Assembly: GCA_963511305.1 (NCBI GenBank)
Contig: CAUPIJ010000006.1
Coordinates: 1-64,000 of the forward strand
DNA from: Propionimicrobium sp963511305
GTDB taxonomy: Bacteria; Actinomycetota; Actinomycetes; Propionibacteriales; Propionibacteriaceae
Length of the DNA: 64,000 bases
Direction: 5' to 3'
The translations under genes were made by a program, and so were the position numbers. Below the pieces are notes generated by a model, which worked only from the letters and a program-made list of their open reading frames with translations, made no database searches and was not told where the DNA came from. Within the stretch, counting starts at the first letter, position 1. The number at the start of each line of letters is the position of its first letter. This document shows positions 44,116 through 51,770 of the stretch, piece after piece.

Positions 44116-45315
44116 CTATGCCTGAGCGGCCAACCAGGCCTCGGGCATGAATATGCAATTCGGGTCGGAGGCCATGTAGTCGCCGGTCATGGCGTACGCG
44201 GTTGCTCGGGACCCGCCACAGATTCTGTTGTAGCCACAAACCCCGCACTTGCCCTCGAAGTTGCTCGGGCTACGTAGATCGCGCATCACCTTGGTCTCTC
44301 GGTAGAGCTCATCGAATGAACGCTCCCGGATGTTCCCGACCTTGATCGGCAGGAAACCCGAGGGGCAAACGTAGCCCTCGTGATCAACGAAAGCGAAACC
44401 CGAACCAGAGTTGATCGCCATCGGCGGGCGTGGCGTGCGCGGATTCGGCGCATGATCGCCCATGATTCTGGTCGTCTCTGCCGTCAGCCAGTGGTATAGC
44501 TCCCCGCGCTCGCTAGGATTCGCCAGCTCCTCTGCGGGCACGCCCGCGTCCGCCGCATCTGCCCGCTGCATCGCGATCCTGCGATACTGCGGAGCCTCCG
44601 TAGTTTTGATTGCGATTCTGTCCGAGACGTCGTGCTGCCAGTGCATGACGTCCTCGCGCTCTTCCGGTGAGAGCATCTGGAGCTGGGAACCCCGACCAGT
44701 CGGAACCAGCATGAACGTGTACCACATGAATGCGTTCAGATCGATCGCGTTCTTGAGCATCTGAGGGGCCTCGTGGATATTTCCCTTGGTCAGCGTCGTG
44801 TTGATCTGAAGACGAAAACCCACCTCGTTGATGATCTTCGTCGCTTCGATCGTCTTGTCGAATGTGCCGGCGAAACCGCGGAATGCGTCGTGCGTCTGCG
44901 CCGATGCGCCGTCGAGAGAAACACTCATGGCCTTACCACCGGCTTCCCGCAGCGCCACCAGCCGCTCCCTGGTGAACAATGGCGTCACGGAGGGCGAGAT
45001 AGAGATGTGCAGGCCTAGATCGGTGCCGTATTTGACTAGCTCAACGAGATCCTCGCGTTCGAAGCAGTCGCCTCCGGTGAATACCACCATTGGGCGAGGC
45101 CTCTCATAGCTGGCGAGTTCAGCCAGGAGCTTCTTCCCCTCAGCGTTGGAAAGCTGCTTAGGCGATGGGCAATGCTGCGCCTCAGCACGGCAATGCTTAC
45201 AAACAAGCTGGCAGGCTCTAGTGACCTCCCAAATCACCATGAACGGCTTCTTGTTGATGTCGTGCTTGATCTTGCGGACTACCGGCCCGTGTCCTCCATG
45301 CGGATGATTGTGCAC
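44116..45315 (-). CDS. Radical SAM/SPASM protein (TIGR04053-like)
   Basis: Radical SAM enzyme with an SPASM domain for auxiliary iron-sulfur clusters. The SAM-cluster motif is CQLVCKHC within IWEVTRACQLVCKHCRAEAQ, followed by VFTGGDCFERED. The C-terminus has CPSGFLPIKVGNIRERS, then CGVCGYNRICGGSRATAYA and DPNC. The N-terminus is His-rich (HNHPHGGHG). It resembles the TIGR04053 group found in Actinobacteria; relatives modify haem precursors or peptides, and I cannot assign a substrate. 399 aa. GTG 45315 is preceded by AGGGG. Lies 78 bases after pflA on the same strand. Confidence 0.83.
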   Translation of the reverse strand: MHNHPHGGHGPVVRKIKHDINKKPFMVIWEVTRACQLVCKHCRAEAQHCPSPKQLSNAEGKKLLAELASYERPRPMVVFTGGDCFEREDLVELVKYGTDLGLHISISPSVTPLFTRERLVALREAGGKAMSVSLDGASAQTHDAFRGFAGTFDKTIEATKIINEVGFRLQINTTLTKGNIHEAPQMLKNAIDLNAFMWYTFMLVPTGRGSQLQMLSPEEREDVMHWQHDVSDRIAIKTTEAPQYRRIAMQRADAADAGVPAEELANPSERGELYHWLTAETTRIMGDHAPNPRTPRPPMAINSGSGFAFVDHEGYVCPSGFLPIKVGNIRERSFDELYRETKVMRDLRSPSNFEGKCGVCGYNRICGGSRATAYAMTGDYMASDPNCIFMPEAWLAAQA

Positions 45316-45393
45316 ATCTACCCCTCTCTACCCAGTCGACTCTAACCCTCGATGGGCTGAGACACTGCGTCCCGCTTAGCGTTCGCTAAGGAT

Positions 45394-46326
45394 TTAATAA
45401 ACGTTATCCAGTCCGGAATCGCGAAGTATCTCGCGTGCCTTCTCGGCTTCTTCCTCTGACGGTGGCTCAACGTCTTCGAGCAAGTATTCGTAGCCAAGAT
45501 CGGTCCATTTGTCCCTAGCCATCTGGTGGAAAGGCAGCAGCTCCACGCGCTCGACGTTGGGCCACATCTTGACGATCTCGGCAACCTCGCGAATGTTATC
45601 CGCATCATCGCTCCAGCCTGGAACCAGTACGAAGCGCACCCAGACTCTCTTATCCGCCGCAGCCAGGCGATCGCCGAATTCAACGGTCGGGGCAAGATCG
45701 ACCGAGGTCAGCTTCTTATATGTCTCGAGATTTCCGCTTTTCACGTCTAGCAGAACCAGATCGATATCAGAGAGCATCTGATCGCTGATGTTCGAGCCCA
45801 GGTAGCCCGAGGTATCGATAGTTGTGTGAATGCCGTTGGATTTCGCAAAACGCAGCAGCCGGGCTAGAAAAGCAGGCTGCATGGCGGGCTCGCCGCCGGA
45901 GAAAGTCACACCACCATTCGAGGCCTTGAATACGGCGCGATAGCGCATCATCAATTTCTCGATGTCTTCGGCGTGGATCGGTTTTCCGTCGCGCATCTTG
46001 AAGGTATCGGGGTTATGGCAGTAGACGCACCTGAGCGGGCAGCCGTTTAGGAAAACCGTGAGCCGGGTTCCCGGCCCGTCGACGGCGGTGACCAGCTCCC
46101 AGGAATGGATCGAACCGATCGCGCCCTCGCGCACTGCCCTGATGTGTTCCTCGCGGCTCATCTCCGGCGCACCCTCGATGCCCGCTAGGCCAGCTCCGGA
46201 AAGTCGCGGAACATCGATCTCACTGCGCTCTGGGCGATACTCCCCCGTCGAGCCTTCCGAGGCAAAAATCGAGGTCGCACGAGTTTCCTCGCGCGACCCT
46301 CGATTCGCTACAGCATCTGTAGCCAA
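45394..46326 (-). CDS. pflA: Pyruvate formate-lyase activating enzyme
   Basis: Radical SAM enzyme that puts the glycyl radical on pyruvate formate-lyase. The cluster motif is CPLRCVYC within LNGCPLRCVYCHNPDTF; GGVTFSGGEPAMQ follows, with HTTIDTSGYLG and DLVLLDVKSG later. The catalytic part begins near residue 56 (MSREEHIRAVREGAIGSIHSWELV). An extra acidic N-terminus of about 55 residues follows the TTG at 46326, which has AGGGA 8 bases upstream; the internal ATG at 46161 is the alternative start. The gene follows the glycyl-radical gene after only 2 bases, so activator and both enzyme parts are made together. Confidence 0.92.
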   Translation of the reverse strand: MATDAVANRGSREETRATSIFASEGSTGEYRPERSEIDVPRLSGAGLAGIEGAPEMSREEHIRAVREGAIGSIHSWELVTAVDGPGTRLTVFLNGCPLRCVYCHNPDTFKMRDGKPIHAEDIEKLMMRYRAVFKASNGGVTFSGGEPAMQPAFLARLLRFAKSNGIHTTIDTSGYLGSNISDQMLSDIDLVLLDVKSGNLETYKKLTSVDLAPTVEFGDRLAAADKRVWVRFVLVPGWSDDADNIREVAEIVKMWPNVERVELLPFHQMARDKWTDLGYEYLLEDVEPPSEEEAEKAREILRDSGLDNVY

Positions 46327-46328
46327 AG

Positions 46329-46580
46329 TTACATTCCCTGGTGGAAAGTACGTGAGATGACGTCGAGCTGCTGCTCACGAGTCAGCTTGACGAAGTTAAC
46401 AGCGTAGCCCGAAACGCGGACGGTCAGCTGCGGGTACTTTTCCGGGTGCTCCATGGCGTCCTCAAGGGTCTCCTTGTTCAGGACGTTGATGTTGGCATGG
46501 TAAAGGCCCTTGCTGGAGGTCTCGCTGGTGCGGTTAGCCTTCATCGAGGCAAGACGCTCGTCGAAAGTCTTGATAGCCAT
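46329..46580 (-). CDS. Separate glycyl-radical subunit of pyruvate formate-lyase (GrcA-like)
   Basis: An 83-aa protein that is equivalent to the C-terminal domain of PFL. The motif RVSGYAVNF holds the radical Gly58; INVLNKETLEDAMEHPEKYPQLTVRVSGY and REQQLDVISRTF match the PFL/YfiD end. Its first 22 residues (MAIKTFDERLASMKANRTSETS) are unlike PFL and appear to be a new lead. ATG 46580 is preceded by AGGAG that begins within the stop of the upstream pflB, so translation is coupled. In E. coli, GrcA replaces a damaged domain; here the large subunit has no such domain, so this protein must be its working part. Confidence 0.92.
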   Translation of the reverse strand: MAIKTFDERLASMKANRTSETSSKGLYHANINVLNKETLEDAMEHPEKYPQLTVRVSGYAVNFVKLTREQQLDVISRTFHQGM

Positions 46581-46589
46581 ATTTCTCTC

Positions 46590-48683
46590 CTAATCTTTCG
46601 GGATGAAGCCGGCATCCATGATGCCGACCAGGTTGGTGATTCGCTCGTCTTCGGTCTTGCCGAGAGACGATGGGACAATCGTGTTGGTCAGCGAGATGCC
46701 GTCGAGGGCATCGCTGTAGTCCAATTTACCTACCGACAGCATCGAGGCGAGCATGCCGTGCGTATCGGCGCCGTTTTCGGGGTTGGCGCCCGGCGCGAAG
46801 GGAGTGCCTGCCTCGTGGCCGGACGGGAACGCTCCCGTAGCCTTGCCGTAAACCACGTTAGAGGTGATAGTGAGCACCGACTGGGTCGGCACCGCGTCGC
46901 GATACATCGGGATCGCCTTGATCTTGCTCATGATGGTGTGGACGATGGTCGCGGCGATATCGTCCACGCGGTCATCGTCGTTGCCGTAACGCGGGAACGT
47001 GCCCTCGGTGCGGTAATCCACGACCAGGCCGGTTTCATCGCGCACCGGGTAGACCTTGGCGTACTTGATGGCGGACAGCGAGTCGGCCACGATCGACAAG
47101 CCGGCGATGCCGCAGCCCATCGTGCGGACGATCTCGGGATCGTGCAGGGCCATCTCCATCGATTCGTATGCGTAGCGGTCGTGGCAGTAGTGAATAATGT
47201 TCAGCGCCTCGACGTATGTGCCGACCACCCAGTCGAGCATCTGCTCGTACTTGTTCCAGACCTCGTCGAAGTCGAGCGGACCGTCACCCTCGATCGGAGT
47301 GAACTGGCCAGCGGGGGTGATCTGCTTTCCGGTCATCTCGTCGCGGCCACCGTTGATGGCGTAGAGCAGCGATTTGGCGGAATTTACGCGGGCACCGAAG
47401 AACTGCATCTGCTTGCCTACCCGCATCGGCGAAACGCAGCAGGCGATGGCGGCGTCGTCGCCCCAGTGGTCACGGATCTGTTCGTCAGACTCGTACTGCA
47501 CCGACGAGGTATCAATGGAGGTCTTAGCGCAGAACCTCTTGTAGCCGTCCGGCAACTCCGGGCTCCAGAAGATCGTGATGTTCGGCTCCGGAGCCGGACC
47601 GAGGTTGACTAGGGTCTGCAGCAGCCTGAACGAAGTCTTGGTGACCAGGGTGCGGCCGTCCTCGCCGAAACCTGCGTCGGACCAGGTGGCCCAATACGGA
47701 TCGCCGGAGAAGATCTGGTCGTAGGCCTCGGTGCGCAGGAATCGAACGATCCTCAGCTTGATGACCAGGGCGTCGATGATCTCCTGAGCGCCAGCTTCAT
47801 CGAGATTGCCGTTAGCGAAATCGCGCTCGAAGTAGATGTCGAAGAAGCCGGATAGCCTGCCGATCGACATGGCTGCGCCGTCCTGAGACTTGACCGAGGC
47901 CAGGTAACCAAAGTAGGTCCACTGAACGGCCTCCTGCGCGGTTTTCGCCGGCACTGAGATGTCAAAGCCGTAATCGGCAGCCATCTTCTTCAGCTTCTTG
48001 AGAGCCTTGATCTGCTCGGAATGCTCTTCGCGGAAGCGTGCCCAGTGCTCGGTGAAGGGCTTGTCCGCGACGGAATCCTTCTCCTGCTGCTTCCACTCAA
48101 TCAGCTTGTCGACGCCGTAAAGCGCAACGCGTCGGTAGTCGCCGATGATGCGGCCGCGCCCGTAGGCGTCAGGAAGGCCAGTGATGATGTGCGCGGACCG
48201 CGCTGCTCTGATGCGAGGAGTGTAGATATCGAAGACCGCTTCGTTGTGGGTCTTGCGGTACTTAGTGAAGATTTCCTTTACCCGAGGGTTGATCTCTTTA
48301 CCGGCCTCCTGGATCGCGGACTCCACCATTCGCCAGCCGCCGTTGGGCATCATGGCGCGCTTCAGCGGAGTGTCGGTCTGCAGGCCGACGATGACGTCGT
48401 CGTCCTCGCAGATGTAGCCGGGTTTGAAAGCATCGATGTCTGCGGGAGTATCGGTATCAACGTCGTAGACTCGCTTCTCGCGTTCGACGCTCAGATACTT
48501 GCTATCGAGGGTCTCCCAGAGACGCTTGGTCTTCTCCGTGGGGCCAGCCAGGAAGGAATCGTCGCCCTCGTAAGGGTTGTAATTCCTTTGAATGAAGTCA
48601 CGGACATCAACCTCTGATGTCCAGGGACCAGTTACAAAACCTTCCCAAGCTGCCTGGGTCTGCTCGTTCACTATCTCGGACAA
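46590..48683 (-). CDS. pflB: Pyruvate formate-lyase large subunit lacking glycyl-radical domain
   Basis: Formate C-acetyltransferase converts pyruvate and CoA to acetyl-CoA and formate without oxygen. The active-site Cys pair is Cys415-Cys416 in AAIACCVSPM. The sequence follows PFL to LSVGKLDYSDALDGIS and TNLVGIMDAGFIPKD, then stops; the final about 60 residues with the glycyl radical are encoded by the next gene. 697 aa against about 760 for E. coli. TTG 48683 has AGGAG 7 bases upstream. The stop codon overlaps the ribosome site of the next gene, which argues for an evolved split and not a frameshift. Confidence 0.95.
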   Translation of the reverse strand: MSEIVNEQTQAAWEGFVTGPWTSEVDVRDFIQRNYNPYEGDDSFLAGPTEKTKRLWETLDSKYLSVEREKRVYDVDTDTPADIDAFKPGYICEDDDVIVGLQTDTPLKRAMMPNGGWRMVESAIQEAGKEINPRVKEIFTKYRKTHNEAVFDIYTPRIRAARSAHIITGLPDAYGRGRIIGDYRRVALYGVDKLIEWKQQEKDSVADKPFTEHWARFREEHSEQIKALKKLKKMAADYGFDISVPAKTAQEAVQWTYFGYLASVKSQDGAAMSIGRLSGFFDIYFERDFANGNLDEAGAQEIIDALVIKLRIVRFLRTEAYDQIFSGDPYWATWSDAGFGEDGRTLVTKTSFRLLQTLVNLGPAPEPNITIFWSPELPDGYKRFCAKTSIDTSSVQYESDEQIRDHWGDDAAIACCVSPMRVGKQMQFFGARVNSAKSLLYAINGGRDEMTGKQITPAGQFTPIEGDGPLDFDEVWNKYEQMLDWVVGTYVEALNIIHYCHDRYAYESMEMALHDPEIVRTMGCGIAGLSIVADSLSAIKYAKVYPVRDETGLVVDYRTEGTFPRYGNDDDRVDDIAATIVHTIMSKIKAIPMYRDAVPTQSVLTITSNVVYGKATGAFPSGHEAGTPFAPGANPENGADTHGMLASMLSVGKLDYSDALDGISLTNTIVPSSLGKTEDERITNLVGIMDAGFIPKD

Positions 48684-48727
48684 CTAGCGCTCCTCATATA
48701 TAGAAAGAAAAATCTCTACTTAAAGTT

Positions 48728-48740
48728 TCTCATTATGAGA
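48728..48740. promoter_or_regulatory. Inverted repeat TCTCATTATGAGA upstream of pflB
   Basis: Perfect 6-base arms around one base, 45 bases upstream of the pflB start. The minus-strand CATAAT inside it may serve as a -10, so a protein bound here could block transcription. The regulator is unknown; it is not an FNR (TTGAT/ATCAA) or Rex (TTGTGA/TCACAA) consensus. Confidence 0.35.
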
Positions 48741-48767
48741 CGGTAAGTGTCTACTCGATGCGGAAAC

Positions 48768-48779
48768 GTTGTTTACAAC
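48768..48779. promoter_or_regulatory. Inverted repeat GTTGTTTACAAC upstream of pflB
   Basis: GTTGT and ACAAC arms around TT, 85 bases upstream of pflB. It resembles the TGTTGTACAACA palindrome at secA, with two added central bases. Possible operator; the intergenic stretch 48684-48865 contains nothing else clear. Confidence 0.3.
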
Positions 48780-48865
48780 ACCCAAAAGAGCCCCTGCCAA
48801 GCCAAAACCAAAAATATTTCGAAAGCCCGTCTCAGCTTTTGGGACGCTCTATGAACACTTAGAAG

Positions 48866-49573
48866 TTAAAAAAGCCGATCCTCTGAGTGATCCATTCCCC
48901 GCAGCGCATCGTAGTCAACTGTTACGCAAGCAATCCCCCGATCCTGCGCGAGAGTAAGAGCCTGCGGCTTGATCAGCTGAGCAGCAAAAACACCTTTGAC
49001 TTGGCCGAGCAGCGGATCACGATTCATCAATTCCAGATATCTAGTCAGCTGCTCTACGCCATCTATTTCGCCCCGACGCTTTACCTCGACGGCCACGTAC
49101 TCTCCCGCAGAATTACGGCACAGCAAATCAACAGGGCCGATCGCGGTGGGATATTCCCGGCGAACAGTTGTCCAGCCGTCCCCGAAGGTTTCTGGATTAT
49201 CCGCCAGCAATTCCTGCAGGTGGGCCTCAACCCCGTCCTTCTGCAGCCCAGGGTCGAGCCCTAACTCGCAGCTCTCGTCTAGGTAGATCTCTCCAACAGA
49301 AATCTTTAACTTGTCTCCCGTGCCAGCCCTGATAGTCCAGATCTCCTTGACTCGCTCATCGAGTTGCGTCGCGAATTGTTCATCGTCTTCGGGGGCTGAA
49401 ACGGTCATAGTGCATGGTGCGCTCAGCCAGTTGAGCGGCTTGTACGCTTTGTCGTCAGCGTGAACCGAGACAGAGCCGTCTGCCTTGATCATTATCAAGC
49501 GCTTGCTCATCGGCAGGTGAGCAGTCAGCTTACCCGCATAGTCGACCTGACAATCCGCAATAACTAAACGCAC
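48866..49573 (-). CDS. nucS: Mismatch-specific endonuclease NucS/EndoMS
   Basis: Cuts both strands at base mismatches and provides the MutS/MutL-independent mismatch repair of Actinobacteria and many Archaea. The RecB-like nuclease is in the C-terminal half: GPVDLLCRNSAGEYVAVEVKRRG holds the Asp and Glu-x-Lys, and GVEQLTRYLELMNRD follows. The N-terminal DNA-binding domain starts MRLVIADCQVDYAGKL. 235 aa, normal. The end DRLF could contact the sliding clamp. GTG 49573 has no ribosome site; TAACCT (49585-49580) ends 6 bases upstream, so the mRNA is probably leaderless. Confidence 0.95.
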   Translation of the reverse strand: MRLVIADCQVDYAGKLTAHLPMSKRLIMIKADGSVSVHADDKAYKPLNWLSAPCTMTVSAPEDDEQFATQLDERVKEIWTIRAGTGDKLKISVGEIYLDESCELGLDPGLQKDGVEAHLQELLADNPETFGDGWTTVRREYPTAIGPVDLLCRNSAGEYVAVEVKRRGEIDGVEQLTRYLELMNRDPLLGQVKGVFAAQLIKPQALTLAQDRGIACVTVDYDALRGMDHSEDRLF

Positions 49574-49609
49574 GAGCCCAGGTTAGCGCACCACGAAAAC
49601 TATGTTCCG

Positions 49610-49852
49610 CTAGTTCTGCTCGGTCTGGTTTTCCGCAGCCTTCCGCTGCTCTTTAGAAGCCCAGCGCCTCAGGGAGTAGGTGACGTCACCGGGGTTCAGG
49701 CCGGCCGTTGCTACCTGGTAGAGCAACGGCTGGAAGGTGGTATATGCGTGCCTAACGATTACGGTCACTTAATGGTCGGTGCGAGTAAGCTCTTTAGCTG
49801 CGTGCAAACCGGCAAACCCGCCGCCAATGATAACAACATTAGATTTAGTCAC
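49610..49852 (-). pseudogene. Remnant of type II NADH dehydrogenase (ndh)
   Basis: Minus-strand translation from GTG 49852 gives VTKSNVVIIGGGFAGLHAAK, then a TAA stop after about 27 codons, then in the same frame VTVIVRHAYTTFQPLLYQVA and TAGLNPGDVTYSLR before a final TAG at 49610-49612. The FAD-binding GGGFAGL and the FQPLLYQVATAGLNPGD signature are typical of NDH-2, which is normally over 400 residues; only about 80 codons are left. It lies in the gap between nucS and the small CxxC gene and is clearly nonfunctional. The rest of the 49574-49978 gap holds the promoters of the flanking genes. Confidence 0.85.
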
Positions 49853-49978
49853 GTTTTCGTTGTTACAGGGCTAGAAAACATGTTTCCCCTCATAAGAAAT
49901 GTCTCTGGCTGCAGAGAGCAAAAGAACAGTTTCGCCTTGCCGCTTTCGGAAAAATTTAAAACTATTAGGCTTATCTTC

Positions 49979-50254
49979 GTGGCTCGAAGAAGAAATAAGT
50001 ACTCTCGGCCTTTCCGGCCCCTGAACCTAGGAGCGGCTCAGACCTCCTCAGCCAAATCCGATGGTCGGTGGGTAACTCGTCCGGTAAGGCAGGGAACCAG
50101 CGAAAAGAGCTACCTGTGCCCTGGCTGTAATCAACTGATCGCGGCAGGCGCAGCGCACATCGTCGCGTGGCCGCACACTCCCCCGATCGGCTCTTCTTCC
50201 GGCCTTGATCATCGCCGGCACTGGCACAAGGCCTGCTGGGAGAGGAAAAGATGA
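49979..50254 (+). CDS. Small conserved actinobacterial CxxC/HWHxxC protein
   Basis: A 91-aa basic protein with a C-terminal conserved block KSYLCPGCNQLIAAGAAHIVAWP and HRRHWHKACW; the Cys and His residues suggest a bound metal. Similar short proteins are widespread in Actinobacteria and are sometimes labelled ATP/GTP-binding, without proof. The N-terminus VARRRNKYSRPFR is Arg-rich. The frame is open to 49748, but the upstream part crosses the ndh relic, so GTG 49979 is used; TAGGCT (49966-49971) ends 7 bases before it. The stop overlaps the hydrolase ATG by 4 bases (ATGA). Confidence 0.75.
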   Translation: MARRRNKYSRPFRPLNLGAAQTSSAKSDGRWVTRPVRQGTSEKSYLCPGCNQLIAAGAAHIVAWPHTPPIGSSSGLDHRRHWHKACWERKR

Positions 50255-51051
50255 GCCTTTTCCACACCGTCTGCGGAGACGGACCACAGCGGCTAGTTTT
50301 TCTGCACGGCCTTTTTGGCCAGGGAAAGAATTTCGGCCAGATAGCTAGAAACATTTCGGATCTCGCCACCGCCTACCTGGTTGACCTGCCCGATCACGGT
50401 CGCTCCGAATGGACTAGCGAGATCAGCTACCGAAACTACGTCGACTTGGTTTGCGAAAAACTGGTCGAGTTAGGCGCTGACAAGGATCCGATTAACCTCG
50501 TTGGTCATTCACTCGGCGGACGGGTAGCCATGCTGGTAGCCCTAGAGCGCCCAGAGCTGATCTCTCGTCTCGGCGTGCTAGATATGTCTCCCGGTGAGAG
50601 GCTAGACAGCAAGCTGTACCAGTCTTATGCGTCGGCGATGCTGAGCATAGATCTTTGCGCCATCTCCAACAGACAGGAGGCTAACGAGGCACTAGCTTCC
50701 GCCGTCCCAGAAGAGACGGTCAGAAATTTCCTCTTGCAGAATCTGCACAGAGACAAGGAAAGCGAAAGCGGCTGGCGTTGGCTGCCGAATATCGAGCTGC
50801 TGCGCGCGCAAATGTCTAATTTCAACGACTGGCCAGATATCTCAAGCAAGCGTTTCCTGGGGCCGAGCGAGTTCATCGCGGCTGGCCAATCCAATTACAT
50901 CACTCGGAGAGACCTACCGAACATCTACCGGCTCTTCCCCGCGGTCGGCATAGAGGTTGTGATGCAGGCGGGCCACTGGGTGCACGCGGAGGCGCCAGAT
51001 CGGGTGACCACCGCGATGCGGAGATTATTAAAGCGCCGCCTATGGCGATGA
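50251..51051 (+). CDS. Alpha/beta-hydrolase
   Basis: Serine hydrolase or esterase of the YbfF-like group. The oxyanion region is FLHGLFGQGKNFGQ; the nucleophile Ser is in LVGHSLGGRVAM; the catalytic His is in AGHWVHAEAPD near the C-terminus. 266 aa with no signal peptide, so cytoplasmic. Overlaps the small CxxC gene by 4 bases, so the two are translated together, and pduO follows after 15 bases. The substrate is not identifiable. Confidence 0.9.
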   Translation: MSLFHTVCGDGPQRLVFLHGLFGQGKNFGQIARNISDLATAYLVDLPDHGRSEWTSEISYRNYVDLVCEKLVELGADKDPINLVGHSLGGRVAMLVALERPELISRLGVLDMSPGERLDSKLYQSYASAMLSIDLCAISNRQEANEALASAVPEETVRNFLLQNLHRDKESESGWRWLPNIELLRAQMSNFNDWPDISSKRFLGPSEFIAAGQSNYITRRDLPNIYRLFPAVGIEVVMQAGHWVHAEAPDRVTTAMRRLLKRRLWR

Positions 51052-51066
51052 CGTTAGTATCTAGAC

Positions 51067-51699
51067 ATGGTTAACCTCACCAAGATCTACACTCGTACTG
51101 GTGACGCCGGAAGCACCCGGCTGTCTAACAACGAAGTGGCCAGCAAGACTGATTCCCGCGTCGAGGCCTATGGCTGTGTGGACGAGGCGAACTGCGCAAT
51201 TGGCTTCGCCCTCAACCTTCCGAAAGAACTGGCACCGGGCATCAGCGACGAGATTCGCAGAGCCCTAACGGTGGTTCAGAACGAGATGTTCGATGTCGGT
51301 GCCGATCTGTCTAACCCTGTCGTGGCAAACCCCAAGTGGGAGCCGCTTCGAGTCGTCCAGTCATCAATCGACCGGCTCGAAACCTGGTGCGACGAGTTCA
51401 ATGAGGACCTGGAAAATCTTCGCTCTTTCATCCTGCCGGGAGGCGGACTGGCCGCCGCCCAGATGCATGTCTGCCGGACGGCAGTTCGCAAGGCCGAAAG
51501 GGCTGCCTGGCGGGCGGCGGAGGAATACGGCCTCGAGGACGGCTCCGAGCCCAAGGGTGGAGTAAACCCGTTGGCTATCAAATACCTGAACAGGCTAAGC
51601 GACCTTTTCTTCATTCTCTCCAGAAAAGTAGCCGCCAACGAGGGCGAACCAGAGGTGCTGTGGCTTCCGGGCGGCGAGCGGAATCCGAACGCTTCATAA
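51067..51699 (+). CDS. Cob(I)alamin adenosyltransferase (PduO type)
   Basis: Transfers the adenosyl group of ATP to cob(I)alamin or cob(I)yrinate a,c-diamide to make coenzyme B12. The PduO signature is TKIYTRTGDAGSTRLSN at the N-terminus, with RVEAYGCVDEANCAIG and a late CRTAVRKAERAAWRA and NRLSDLFFILSR. 210 aa, typical. ATG 51067 without ribosome site; TAGTAT (51055-51060) is 6 bases upstream, a possible leaderless start. Suggests B12-dependent enzymes elsewhere, such as methylmalonyl-CoA mutase. Confidence 0.94.
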   Translation: MVNLTKIYTRTGDAGSTRLSNNEVASKTDSRVEAYGCVDEANCAIGFALNLPKELAPGISDEIRRALTVVQNEMFDVGADLSNPVVANPKWEPLRVVQSSIDRLETWCDEFNEDLENLRSFILPGGGLAAAQMHVCRTAVRKAERAAWRAAEEYGLEDGSEPKGGVNPLAIKYLNRLSDLFFILSRKVAANEGEPEVLWLPGGERNPNAS

Positions 51700-51708
51700 C
51701 ATGAAATA

Positions 51709-51752
51709 CTCCCCGCTCGCTTTCTGACATTCTCAGTTAGCCGAGCGGGGAG
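51709..51752. terminator. Hairpin between pduO and NlpC-like gene
   Basis: An 11-base perfect stem CTCCCCGCTCG (51709-51719) with CGAGCGGGGAG (51742-51752) and a small inner CTGA/TCAG stem. T-tracts are poor on either side, so efficiency is uncertain; position between convergent genes supports the call. Confidence 0.6.
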
Positions 51753-51770
51753 CAGGTTAAAAATGTTGCT

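Noticed and set aside
45375..45390. CTTAGCGTTCGCTAAG as terminator of pflA
   Set aside because: Seven-base stem without a T-tract on the minus strand; too weak to call.
46578..46592. Frameshift or nonsense mutation dividing pflB
   Set aside because: The small gene has its own ATG, ribosome site and a non-PFL lead of about 22 residues, so an organised split fits better than a recent mutation.
46446..47612. 388-aa plus-strand open frame opposite pflB and grcA-like gene
   Set aside because: Shadow of strongly conserved coding sequence on the other strand.
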